This document shows positions 48,463 to 56,512 of a stretch of DNA of 64,000 nucleotides, one piece after another (within the stretch, counting starts at the first letter, position 1; each line of letters begins with the position of its first letter). Position numbers and translations under genes: made by a program. The notes below the pieces were generated by a model. It had not been told where the DNA came from. It searched no databases and saw nothing but the letters and a program-made list of their open reading frames with translations. The DNA is from an uncultured Verrucomicrobiota bacterium (GTDB taxonomy: Bacteria; Verrucomicrobiota; Kiritimatiellia; Kiritimatiellales; Tichowtungiaceae), in the NCBI GenBank assembly GCA_903831085.1, contig CAIKWE010000036.1:1-64000 (forward strand), read 5' to 3'.

Positions 48463-48527
48463 GGTAGGGACGGCTCTCCGAGCCGTCCGTTCTCAGTTAG
48501 CGGACGCCTCGGAGATGCGTCCCTACC
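48463..48527. repeat. Palindromic element after argF (tatD-insert relative)
   Basis: GGTAGGGACGGCTCTCCGAGCCGTCCG...GCGGACGCCTCGGAGATGCGTCCCTACC. Same outer arms and same GGACGGCTC...GAGCCGTCC hairpin as the tatD insert. Its end provides the stop codon of the VOC gene. Confidence 0.85.
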
Positions 48528-48915
48528 TTGCAGTCAACATGGGTGTGGCGCGTTTACAGAGCTGGATGGCCAGACCCCATGGGTCGCGCAGCATGACCAG
48601 GTGAGAGCCGTCATCCAGACGTTGATCCACAACAAGAGTTGCTCCGGCGGCGAGCAGGGCGGTTTTGTCGGCTTCAGGATCTTTTGAAACAAAGGCGATG
48701 TGGATCAGCAGCGGATCCATTTTCGCGTAGGGCGGAACCTGGTCCGGCGGGTTGTTATAAATTTCCAGCATGACGGTGCCACTGCTGTCCGCAAGGAAGT
48801 GCGTGCGGGCGGCGTCTTTCGCCGCGCGGACGACTTTCAGTCCGAGGTGTTTCGTGTACCACGCCGCCACGGCCACGGGGTCAGCCACATTCAGTGCGAA
48901 ATGTTCAATTTTCAT
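48523..48915 (-). CDS. VOC/glyoxalase-fold protein
   Basis: This 130-residue vicinal-oxygen-chelate protein has MKIEHFALNVADPVAVAAWYTKHLGLKVV, IHIAFVSKDPEADKTALLAAGA and LRDPWGLAIQLCKRA, with likely metal ligands His5, His/Glu mid-chain and Gln near the end. The substrate is unknown. AGGA precedes the ATG. The C-terminal residues after KRATP run into the palindromic element. Confidence 0.9.
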   Translation of the reverse strand: MKIEHFALNVADPVAVAAWYTKHLGLKVVRAAKDAARTHFLADSSGTVMLEIYNNPPDQVPPYAKMDPLLIHIAFVSKDPEADKTALLAAGATLVVDQRLDDGSHLVMLRDPWGLAIQLCKRATPMLTAR

Positions 48916-48951
48916 ATTGGTTTCCTATCCTTGGGTTTTAACGTTGAACCG

Positions 48952-49953
48952 CTACATGTTCAGAATCGTCTGCCAGGCGTCCGGATCGACCAAAATTCCC
49001 TTTTCGAGATTTTCTTTCCGGGCGGCGAGCATGCCCTGTCCGGGGTAACGGACCTGCTGTGCGTCCTTGATCGAGGGCGTATTTAGAAAATCATCAAGGA
49101 TGGTATTCACCTTTTCATCAACATGGCCGGCGCCCGCCTGCGATACGATGTCAATGGCTATGAAGACCTGTGAGACTCCGATTTCTTTTCCGCTCCGTGT
49201 GATCGCCCCCGTCGAATTGCCGCCGCTGATGAGAGTCGCCATCAGATCAAGCACGAGAGCGAGTCCTGAGCCTTTCCAGTAACCGATCGGAAGGGGACGG
49301 TGTGATTTCAAGATGGCATCGGGATCCGTGGTGAGTTCGCCGTTCTTGTCGTAGCCTCCGGCCAAAGGCAGTTTCTGGCCGCGCCGCCGGAAGGTATCGA
49401 GTTTTCCGTTTGAAAACTGGCTCATAGCCATATCGAGCAGGACGGGCCCTTCGCTGCGCGGGATGCAGACGACCAGCGGATTATTTCCCACCTTTCTTTC
49501 GGCCGCCCCCCACGGTGGCATGAGCGCGATGGTGTTGGTCCAGCAGATTCCGATACAACCGGCCTCGGCGGCCAGCAGTCCGTATGTGCCCGCCCGCATC
49601 CAGTGGTTTGTGTTGCGCAGTCCAACGCAGCCGATGCCGTTCCCGCGCGAAAGCTCAATGGCACGCTTCATCGCCTTTTCCGCATTGAGGGGGCCGATGC
49701 CTCTTTTCCCGTCCCACTGCTCGATCGCGCCGAAGGAACTTACAAGTTCAGGTTCGGCCTCTGGCTTGACGCCGCCGGTTTTTACATCGGTGACGAAACT
49801 GGGAAAGCGGTTCACGCCGTGCGAGTTGACGCCGTCGCAGGTGTTCTGAGTAAAGATCAGTGCGCATTTTTTCGCTTTGGAATCCTCAAAGCCTGCCGCC
49901 AGCAGAATCCGGGTGAGTTCCTGCAAAAGCTCATCAAAGGGTACTCGTTTCAT
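48952..49953 (-). CDS. Malate/L-lactate dehydrogenase-type oxidoreductase
   Basis: This 333-residue protein of the Ldh2/DlgD family (NAD(P)H-dependent 2-keto acid reductases). It has DGVNSHGVNRFPSFV (catalytic His), LRNTNHWMRAGTYGLLAAEAG, VGNNPLVVCIPRSEGPVLLDMA and YWKGSGLALVLDLMATLISGG. NHWMRAGTYG is close to 2,3-diketo-L-gulonate reductases. Start M at 49953 with GGAAG upstream; the track start adds 35 codons. Confidence 0.88.
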   Translation of the reverse strand: MKRVPFDELLQELTRILLAAGFEDSKAKKCALIFTQNTCDGVNSHGVNRFPSFVTDVKTGGVKPEAEPELVSSFGAIEQWDGKRGIGPLNAEKAMKRAIELSRGNGIGCVGLRNTNHWMRAGTYGLLAAEAGCIGICWTNTIALMPPWGAAERKVGNNPLVVCIPRSEGPVLLDMAMSQFSNGKLDTFRRRGQKLPLAGGYDKNGELTTDPDAILKSHRPLPIGYWKGSGLALVLDLMATLISGGNSTGAITRSGKEIGVSQVFIAIDIVSQAGAGHVDEKVNTILDDFLNTPSIKDAQQVRYPGQGMLAARKENLEKGILVDPDAWQTILNM

Positions 49954-50069
49954 TTGCGCTTCCATCATGCGGCAATGTAGCGCGACGGTTAACAGGGAGC
50001 AACCGGAAATGCTTTCTTTGCCGAAACGGATCACTGTGGTAAAAGCGGTTCCCTGCAAAAGGAATTTTA

Positions 50070-51377
50070 ATGAACGGCACCTACCATATCTGGACCATCG
50101 GCTGTCAAATGAACGAAGCCGACTCGCGCTACCTCGCTTCGCAGCTCGAAGCGCTGGGCTTTGCGGAAACTCCGCGCGCCGAGCATGCCGACATCGCAGT
50201 GCTCAATACCTGCGTGGTGCGCCAGCAGCCGGAGGATAAAGCCGTTTCCAAACTGCTGTCGCTGGGTGACACCAAGAAAAACAAGCGCCGGATGATTATC
50301 GCGCTGATGGGTTGCATGGTCGGCAAGCGCGAGGCGGAAGACCTCGCGGCGCGCTTTCCGTTCGTCGATGTGTTTATGGCGCCGTCGCAGACGGATGCGC
50401 TGATCGATTACGTTTTAAGCCGCGACGAATACAGTCATCTCGACCGCACGCAGATCGAACTAGCCGATTACCGTCTGCCCGCCGTGAACCGCGAAAAGGC
50501 GATCACCGCTTTTGTGCCGATCACGCTGGGCTGCTCGCACGCCTGTTCCTACTGCATTATTCCGTATCGCCGCGGCCCCGACCGCAGTCGCAAGCCGGAG
50601 GAAGTTCTGTCTGAAGTGCGTTCGCTGGCCGGGCAGGGGGTCAAAGAGGTGACGCTTCTCGGGCAGATTGTCGACCGCTACGGTTTCGACCTCGACAGCG
50701 GCATCAATCTGGCGTGGCTTCTCAAAGAAGTGGCGAAGATCGACGGTATTCTGCGTGTCCGGTTTCTCACCAGCCACCCGTCATACATCGACGAAGAGTT
50801 GATCCGCGCCGTCGCGGAAACGAAAAAACTCTGTCCGTACTTTGAACTGCCGTTTCAGGCGGGCAGTGACCGCATTCTCGAATCGATGCGCCGCGGCTAT
50901 ACGAACGCCGAATACCGGCAGGTTGTTTCCAATATTCGGAAAATCATTCCGGACGCTTCGATCAATACCGACGTCATCGTCGGTTATCCGAGCGAAACGG
51001 AAGACGATTTCATGGAGACGATGAAACTCTACGGCGAGCTGAAGCTCGATCTGGCGCATATCGCCAAATACTCGCCGCGTCCGCGCACCGTTTCTTCCAA
51101 AATGCCCGACGATGTTTCCGAAGAGGAAAAAGAGAGCCGCCTGAACCGCTTCGACGAACTGGTGGCGAAAGTGATGGGCGAAAACAACGCTCCAATGCTT
51201 GGAACGGTTGTCGAAGTGCTGGCCGAAGAATTTCAGGCCAGCAAAGGCCGCTGGCGCGGACGCACTCCGCAGAACAAACTGGTTTTCTTTGAGCACGAAG
51301 GCGACTGCCTCGGCCAGCTCGTAAACGTCAAACTCGACTGGACCGGCCCGTTCTCCATGATCGGCCGCGCCGTTTAA
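50070..51377 (+). CDS. miaB: tRNA methylthiotransferase MiaB
   Basis: This radical-SAM enzyme has 435 residues. The N-terminal MTTase domain cysteines are in IWTIGCQMNEADS, LNTCVVRQ and LMGCMVGK. The SAM motif is CSHACSYCIIPYRRGPDRSRKPEEV, and there is a C-terminal TRAM domain. It converts i6A37 to ms2i6A37 in tRNA. Two dispersed palindromes read SNIRK and APMLG. Its stop overlaps the convergent mtaD stop. Confidence 0.95.
   Translation: MNGTYHIWTIGCQMNEADSRYLASQLEALGFAETPRAEHADIAVLNTCVVRQQPEDKAVSKLLSLGDTKKNKRRMIIALMGCMVGKREAEDLAARFPFVDVFMAPSQTDALIDYVLSRDEYSHLDRTQIELADYRLPAVNREKAITAFVPITLGCSHACSYCIIPYRRGPDRSRKPEEVLSEVRSLAGQGVKEVTLLGQIVDRYGFDLDSGINLAWLLKEVAKIDGILRVRFLTSHPSYIDEELIRAVAETKKLCPYFELPFQAGSDRILESMRRGYTNAEYRQVVSNIRKIIPDASINTDVIVGYPSETEDDFMETMKLYGELKLDLAHIAKYSPRPRTVSSKMPDDVSEEEKESRLNRFDELVAKVMGENNAPMLGTVVEVLAEEFQASKGRWRGRTPQNKLVFFEHEGDCLGQLVNVKLDWTGPFSMIGRAV
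50926..50942. repeat. TTTCCAA-type palindrome
   Basis: TTTCCAA-TAT-TCGGAAA in miaB, reading SNIRK. Confidence 0.75.
51189..51205. repeat. Diverged TTTCCAA-type palindrome
   Basis: GCTCCAA-TGC-TTGGAAC in miaB, reading APMLG. Confidence 0.55.
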
Positions 51378-52624
51378 CGCCGGAATTTTTCTTTGAAGGC
51401 GCGGCCTTTGGCGATGATTTCCTCTTCGCCCGGCACATGGCGGTTTTGCATCAGAACTTTTCCGTCGCAGATGACGGTGTCGATACAGGAGGCGTCGGCG
51501 CTGTAGACCATGTCGGCGATCAAGTGGTGACCGGGCGTCAGCCGTTCGTTGTTGAGATCAACGAGCATGCAGTCGGCCAGCGCGCCCTCGGCGATGATGC
51601 CGCTGTTGAGGCCGAACATTTCGGCGGCGGCGCGGGTTCCGGCATGCCACGCCGTCTGCGCATCCAGCGCCGTGGTGTTGCCGGTAAAATGTTTTTCGAG
51701 CAGGGCGGCCATTTTGATTTCAGAACCCATGTCGAGACAGTTGTTTGACGCCGCGCCGTCAGTGCCGATTGCCACCTCCATTCCGGCGTTCACTGCATCG
51801 GTGAAGCGAAACTTGCCGGAGGCGAGTTTCATGTTGGAGGTCGGGCAGTGCAGTGCCTTTACACCGCGTTCCGCGAGCAGTTCCATTTCGGATTGCTCCA
51901 GCCAGATACAGTGCGCGGCGGTGACGTTCGGTCCGAGGAAGCCGATGGAGTCAAGATAAGTCGGCGGGCGCGTACCGTGCTTGGCGACGCAGTCGGTCAC
52001 TTCCTTTTGTGTTTCGGAAAGGTGGATGTGAATCATCAGTCCGTGCGCAGCGGCAAACTCCGCACACCAGCGGAGTGATTTTTCGGAAACCGTATAAATC
52101 GCATGCGGGCCGAGCTGAAAAATAATGCGGTCGCTGTACCGGGTGCGTTCTTTAAACAGGCGCTGATTCTGCTCGATCTGCTCTTTGGCTTTAGCCGGAT
52201 CGTCGAAGTCAATAAAGACGGCGGAGAGCGCGGCGCGCAGACCCATTTCGTCAACGGCGCGGGCGGTGCCGTGCCAGAACCAGTACATGTCGTTGAAGAA
52301 GGTGGTGCCGGACTTGATCATCTCCAGACAGGCCAGCCGCGCGCCGTGATAGACATCCTCTTCGGTGACCTTGCTTTCAAACGGCCAGACGTGATCGTTC
52401 AGCCAGGTGAACAGTTCGAGATCGTCGGCGTAGCTTCGCATGTAGGCCATCGCCGCGTGGGTGTGGGCATTATGGAACGTCGGCAGAATCGCCTTGTTTT
52501 TGCCGTCGAGGACAAGTTCCGCGGACTGGCCGGAGCAGTCGCCGATGGTTTTAATGTGACTGCCGCTGATAAACACATCAACGGGCGATCCGTTCCATTC
52601 GACTTGCTTTATCAAAATGCTCAT
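51374..52624 (-). CDS. mtaD: MTA/SAH-type amidohydrolase (deaminase)
   Basis: Start MSILIKQVEWNGSPVDVFISG (52624), 416 residues. Amidohydrolase metal sites: THAAMAYMRSYADDLELFTWL preceded by HNAHTH, HLSETQKEV, TAAHCIWL and IGTDGAASNNCLDM. This is the pattern of 5-methylthioadenosine/S-adenosylhomocysteine deaminases of the TrzA/ATZ family. Exact substrate choice is unproven. Divergent from the thioredoxin-CcdA gene. Confidence 0.9.
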   Translation of the reverse strand: MSILIKQVEWNGSPVDVFISGSHIKTIGDCSGQSAELVLDGKNKAILPTFHNAHTHAAMAYMRSYADDLELFTWLNDHVWPFESKVTEEDVYHGARLACLEMIKSGTTFFNDMYWFWHGTARAVDEMGLRAALSAVFIDFDDPAKAKEQIEQNQRLFKERTRYSDRIIFQLGPHAIYTVSEKSLRWCAEFAAAHGLMIHIHLSETQKEVTDCVAKHGTRPPTYLDSIGFLGPNVTAAHCIWLEQSEMELLAERGVKALHCPTSNMKLASGKFRFTDAVNAGMEVAIGTDGAASNNCLDMGSEIKMAALLEKHFTGNTTALDAQTAWHAGTRAAAEMFGLNSGIIAEGALADCMLVDLNNERLTPGHHLIADMVYSADASCIDTVICDGKVLMQNRHVPGEEEIIAKGRAFKEKFRR

Positions 52625-52748
52625 GGTGGTGACTCTACCGGCGGGCGGGTCGAAAAACCATGCAAAAACCGGACCGGAGAGCAGGTTTCTCGTGACATTG
52701 TTTGCCGGGCGGAGTAGTTCTTTCCGGCAGTTGGACGAGGAAAATCGG

Positions 52749-53870
52749 GTGAGAAAGACCATCATACAAATCCTGTTTGCGGCGCTGTTCTGCGGCACGG
52801 TGTACGGAGTTGCGCCGGTTCAAATCGATTTTTTCTACGAGCCTGGCTGTCATGACTGTGAACGGATCGAAGCCGAACTTCTGCCGCAGCTTGAAACACG
52901 TTTTCCGGGCGCATGCCTGATTCAGCGCCATGATGTCGGGGTGGAAACCAATTTTTTGTATCTTCTCCATCTTGAACGTGAACTGGGTTACACACAGCCG
53001 GAGCGGGCTTATCTGATTATCAACAAACAGTATACTTTCGGGCCAACCCCGGTTCCTGAGGAATTTTTCGCGCGGATTTCAAGTCTGCTGGAAAAGGGAG
53101 CCGCAGTTTCGGCACCGCAGGCCGTTCCGCCTGATCTCGCAAAGAAATGGTACAGCGGGTTTACGTTTTCGGCGGTGGTTGTCGCCGGGTTGATTGACGG
53201 GATTAATCCGTGCGCATTCTCGACGCTGGTTTTCTTTATGAGCCTGCTGTCGGTTGCCAAAGTGCGGAACCGCACGTTACTGCTGCTCGGAATTTCATTC
53301 TGTCTGGCTTCGTTTCTAACCTATTTGGCGCTGGGCTTCGGCCTGTTCCGCGTCCTGCATCTGTTTTCAGGATTTACGATGTTACGCAGTGCGATCGAAT
53401 GGATCATGGCCGTCGTCCTTCTGGTGCTGGCCTTCCTGTCATTCCGTGATGCCGTCCGTTTCCGAAAAACCGCCCGCGCCGACGATATAACCCTTCAGCT
53501 TTCAACCGGCATGAAGAAACGGATTCACGATGTCATGCGCCGCGGACTGGGAAACACCAGCGTGATTGCGGGCGGCCTGCTGATTGGCACCGCGGTGACA
53601 GCGATTGAAAGTGTCTGCACCGGTCAAGTGTATGTGCCGACGCTGGTTTTGATTCTAAAAGACAGCGCTCTGTCCGAGCCCCGGGCATGGATGCTTCTGC
53701 TGCTCTACAACGCCTTGTTTGTTCTGCCGCTGGTGATTATTTTTATCGCGGTTTACTTCGGCTTGAAGACAGAGACACTTCTCGCGTGGAGCCGACAGAA
53801 CGTCGTTGTCTCAAAAACCCTGCTGGGTTTGCTCTTTATCCTGATGGCGCTGCTGATTGCTTTGTTTTAG
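52749..53870 (+). CDS. Thioredoxin-like domain fused to CcdA/DsbD membrane domain
   Basis: The GTG start at 52749 gives a signal peptide (RKTIIQILFAALFCGTVYG). A ~110-residue thioredoxin-like domain follows, with an active-site-like CHDC in FFYEPGCHDCERI. Then six TM helices carry the CcdA-type cysteines in DGINPCAFSTLVFFMSLLS and AIESVCTGQVYVPTL. The total is 373 residues. It could pass electrons from the cytoplasm to periplasmic disulfides. The order (Trx before CcdA) differs from DsbD, where thioredoxin is C-terminal. A DsbD-like gene lies at 63.1 kb. Confidence 0.85.
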   Translation: MRKTIIQILFAALFCGTVYGVAPVQIDFFYEPGCHDCERIEAELLPQLETRFPGACLIQRHDVGVETNFLYLLHLERELGYTQPERAYLIINKQYTFGPTPVPEEFFARISSLLEKGAAVSAPQAVPPDLAKKWYSGFTFSAVVVAGLIDGINPCAFSTLVFFMSLLSVAKVRNRTLLLLGISFCLASFLTYLALGFGLFRVLHLFSGFTMLRSAIEWIMAVVLLVLAFLSFRDAVRFRKTARADDITLQLSTGMKKRIHDVMRRGLGNTSVIAGGLLIGTAVTAIESVCTGQVYVPTLVLILKDSALSEPRAWMLLLLYNALFVLPLVIIFIAVYFGLKTETLLAWSRQNVVVSKTLLGLLFILMALLIALF

Positions 53871-53889
53871 CGGGCGTTGCCGAGCCGCT

Positions 53890-53938
53890 TTTCCAAGGTA
53901 TGGAAAAACATGAACGAATAATTTCCAAATATCGGAAA
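53890..53938. repeat. Two intergenic TTTCCAA-type palindromes
   Basis: 53890-53906 (TTTCCAA-GGT-ATGGAAA) and 53922-53938 (TTTCCAA-ATA-TCGGAAA), 32 nt apart, fill the spacer before dedA. Confidence 0.85.
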
Positions 53939-53996
53939 CTCCGCTACACTCCGCGCCAATTTGTTGAATAAGAACCTGAATTCGAACGGAGTTTTT

Positions 53997-54662
53997 ATGG
54001 AAATGATGAATGGGGTTGTCGAGTGGATCGTCGCGGTGGTCGGTCAGTGGGGATATGTCGGAATTGTAATTATGATGTTTCTGGAAAGCTCCTGCTTTCC
54101 GTTCCCCAGCGAGGTTGTCATGATCCCGGCAGGCTATCTGGCCTCGCCCGCCTATTTAACCTCCGCGAACTACGCTCCCGGCCATGAAATGAACCTATGG
54201 GTCGCCATCTTCATGGGCATCATCGGAAGCTGGCTGGGCGCTTTGTTCAATTACTATCTGGCTTTGGCTCTCGGGCGGCCGCTGCTGCTCAAATGGGGCA
54301 AGTATCTCCTGATTTCTGAAAAGAATTTTGAAAAGGGCGAAAAATTTTTCCGGAGTCACGGAGAGATCAGCACATTTACCGGACGGCTGATTCCAGTGAT
54401 CCGGCAGTACATTTCGCTGCCGGCCGGCATTGCCCGGATGAACATGGCGCATTTTCTTTTCTGGACCGGTCTGGGGGCCGGTATCTGGGTGACCATTCTG
54501 GCCGTCATCGGCTACGTGGCCGGACAAAACCGCGATCTGATTCAGAAATACTCGCGGGAAGCCACGATTCTGGCCCTTCTCAGCTGCGTGGTCATCATCA
54601 TCGCCTATGTGATTATCCACCGGCGGCGCAAGGCTCGTCAGTCCATCGCTGAGACTAAGTAA
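53997..54662 (+). CDS. DedA-family membrane protein
   Basis: This 221-residue protein has start 53997 (MEMMNGVVEWIVAVVGQWG). It has DedA/SNARE-associated features: MFLESSCFPFPSEVVMIPAGYLAS, GSWLGALFNYYLALALGRPLL, and FFRSHGEISTFTGRLIPVIRQYISLPAGIARMNMAHFLFWTGLGAGIW. Four to five TM helices. DedA proteins are implicated in lipid-carrier flipping and membrane homeostasis. Confidence 0.93.
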   Translation: MEMMNGVVEWIVAVVGQWGYVGIVIMMFLESSCFPFPSEVVMIPAGYLASPAYLTSANYAPGHEMNLWVAIFMGIIGSWLGALFNYYLALALGRPLLLKWGKYLLISEKNFEKGEKFFRSHGEISTFTGRLIPVIRQYISLPAGIARMNMAHFLFWTGLGAGIWVTILAVIGYVAGQNRDLIQKYSREATILALLSCVVIIIAYVIIHRRRKARQSIAETK

Positions 54663-54674
54663 CGGCTGAGAAAG

Positions 54675-54840
54675 TCACAAAAAGTGCGGCCAGCGGCCGC
54701 ATCTACAGAAGAAAAGATACGCACTCTGGGCCGGGTGACCTCACCCGGCGGGACAGGGCAGACGGGGCGCCTGCGGTACGTATCGCCGCCGTCCCGGCGG
54801 CCTGTTCCAAAGCCCCAAGCCTCAGACCTGCGGATCTAAT
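54675..54840. repeat. REP-like palindromic spacer
   Basis: The spacer holds TGCGGCCAGCGGCCGCA with CTACAG, the palindrome GCCGGGTGACCTCACCCGGC, and GCCTGCGGTACGTATCGCCGCCGTCCCGGCGG. The last resembles the 29.9-kb module containing TGCGATACGTATCGCAGGCGTCCCG. Confidence 0.65.
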
Positions 54841-54855
54841 GTCTGACGCCTTCTC

Positions 54856-56232
54856 CTACTTCGTCGGCCCGTTGGATTGGGCGAGCAGGGCGGCGAATTC
54901 CTTTTCGGGCATCAGCTTTTTCTCGCGCACCAGTTCGGCCAGCGTCTTGCCGGTCTTTAAACTCTCTTTGACCAGCTCGGCGACTTTGTCGTAGCCCAGC
55001 ACCGGATTTAAAATCGTCGGCAGTCCGGCGCTGTTCTCAAAATATTTCCGGCAGACCGCCTCGTTGGCGGTGATGCCGCGCACGCATTTTTTATCCAGCG
55101 CGGCGCAGACCTTGGTCAGAATCCGCAGCGACTTGACGATATTCGCGCCGACCAGCGGCATGTGGGTGTTCAGTTCCAACTGACCGGCGGCGCAACCGGC
55201 GGAAACCGCCGCGTCGTTACCGACCACCTGCAGGCAGGCCATATTGGCGGATTCGCAGATGCTCGGATTGATCTTGCCCGGCATAATCGAAGAACCCGGC
55301 TCAACCGGCGGCAGATTGATTTCGCCAAAGCCGGTGTTCGGGCCGGAGGCGAGCAGGCGCAGATCGTTGACGATCTTATTGATATCGAGTGCCAGCATTT
55401 TCAGCGCGCCGGAAAACGCGCCCATGTCGGAAAGAAACTGCGTGATCTCAATACCATCTTCAGCGGCGCGGTATTCCTGTCCGGTTGCCTGATTGAGCGC
55501 CTTGATAATTTCACCGCGGAAAGCGGCGGGCGTGTTGACGCCGGTGCCGATGGCGTTGCCGCCGATGCCCAACTCATGCAGATCCATACAGGCATAGGCG
55601 ATGCGGCGTTCGGCTTTACGCAGAGCGTGAGCCCAGGCGGCGAATTCCTGTCCAAGTGTCATCGGAACCGCGTCCTGCAAATGGGTGCGGCCGGTTTTCC
55701 AAACGTTGGAAAATTCGTCCGCCTTCTTTTCCAATGCCAGGATCAGTTTTTCCAAGGTCTGGAAAAGTCCGCCGGACAATTCAATCGCCGCGACGCGGAT
55801 AGCCGATGGAAAGACGTTGTTGGTCGACTCGCCCATGTTGACATCGTCGTTCGGATGCACGGTTTTGCGGTCGCCGCGCTTGCCGCCAAGCGCTTCGGCG
55901 GCCAGATTGGCCAGCACCTCGTTGACGTTCATGTTGCTCGATGTGCCGGAGCCGGCCTGAAAGGTATCAATCGGGAACTGATCATTGAACTTTCCGCTCA
56001 GCACTTCGCCGCAGGCGGCGGCGATGGCGACCGCCTTGTCGTGCGGCAGCAGGCCGAGTTGCGCGTTGGCGGCGGCGCAGGCCTGTTTCAATTTCACCAT
56101 CGCGTAGATCAGTTCCAGCGGAAGCTTTTCGCCCGCCATATGGAAATTTTCAATCGACCGGCAGGTATGCACGCCGTACAGCGCGTCGTCCGGTACCGTC
56201 AGTTCGCCGAGGGAATCTTTTTCTTTTCTCAT
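54856..56232 (-). CDS. aspA: Aspartate ammonia-lyase (fumarase/aspartase family)
   Basis: This 458-residue class II fumarase/aspartase protein has the N-terminal RKEKDSLGELTVPDDALYGVHTCRSIENF, closer to AspA than FumC. It has GSGTSSNMNVNEVLANLA, TGRTHLQDAVPMTLGQEFAAW and the catalytic loop GSSIMPGKINPSICESANM. Aspartase converts L-Asp to fumarate and ammonia; fumarase activity cannot be excluded. Two dispersed palindromes read SNVWK and FQTLEK, and a third weak match lies at 55728. Confidence 0.88.
   Translation of the reverse strand: MRKEKDSLGELTVPDDALYGVHTCRSIENFHMAGEKLPLELIYAMVKLKQACAAANAQLGLLPHDKAVAIAAACGEVLSGKFNDQFPIDTFQAGSGTSSNMNVNEVLANLAAEALGGKRGDRKTVHPNDDVNMGESTNNVFPSAIRVAAIELSGGLFQTLEKLILALEKKADEFSNVWKTGRTHLQDAVPMTLGQEFAAWAHALRKAERRIAYACMDLHELGIGGNAIGTGVNTPAAFRGEIIKALNQATGQEYRAAEDGIEITQFLSDMGAFSGALKMLALDINKIVNDLRLLASGPNTGFGEINLPPVEPGSSIMPGKINPSICESANMACLQVVGNDAAVSAGCAAGQLELNTHMPLVGANIVKSLRILTKVCAALDKKCVRGITANEAVCRKYFENSAGLPTILNPVLGYDKVAELVKESLKTGKTLAELVREKKLMPEKEFAALLAQSNGPTK
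55696..55712. repeat. Exact TTTCCAA-ACG-TTGGAAA palindrome
   Basis: A perfect copy in aspA; the minus-strand reading is SNVWK (third frame). Confidence 0.9.
55749..55765. repeat. TTTCCAA-type palindrome
   Basis: TTTCCAA-GGT-CTGGAAA in aspA, reading FQTLEK. It lies 53 nt from the previous copy but in a different reading frame. Confidence 0.8.
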
Positions 56233-56239
56233 GATTTTT

Positions 56240-56509
56240 CTAGTCGTCGTGTATGAGTGAAATAAAGCCTGCCGTCAGCACCACACCGCCGAGTATAAAG
56301 TAAGACATCAGGCTGGTGAGCGACAGATTGAGTTTTACGAAATTCCAGGTGATGTGCATGACGAAAATATAGGTCAGCAACAGGCCGAATTTTGTCGCGC
56401 GGAACAGCAGGCAGATGGAACCAATAACCACCAGCAGGAGAAGTTCCCATACCTGAATGGTTATCTGCTGCCCGGGAATCCACAGCAAGAAATCTTTGAG
56501 TGTTTCCAT
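56240..56509 (-). CDS. Small membrane protein
   Basis: This 89-residue protein has three hydrophobic segments (VWELLLLVVIGSICLLF, FGLLLTYIFVMHITWNFV and LMSYFILGGVVLTAGFISL). No family is recognised. It lies between recN and aspA on the same strand with short gaps, so it is probably part of that transcription unit. Confidence 0.65.
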   Translation of the reverse strand: METLKDFLLWIPGQQITIQVWELLLLVVIGSICLLFRATKFGLLLTYIFVMHITWNFVKLNLSLTSLMSYFILGGVVLTAGFISLIHDD

Positions 56510-56512
56510 GAT

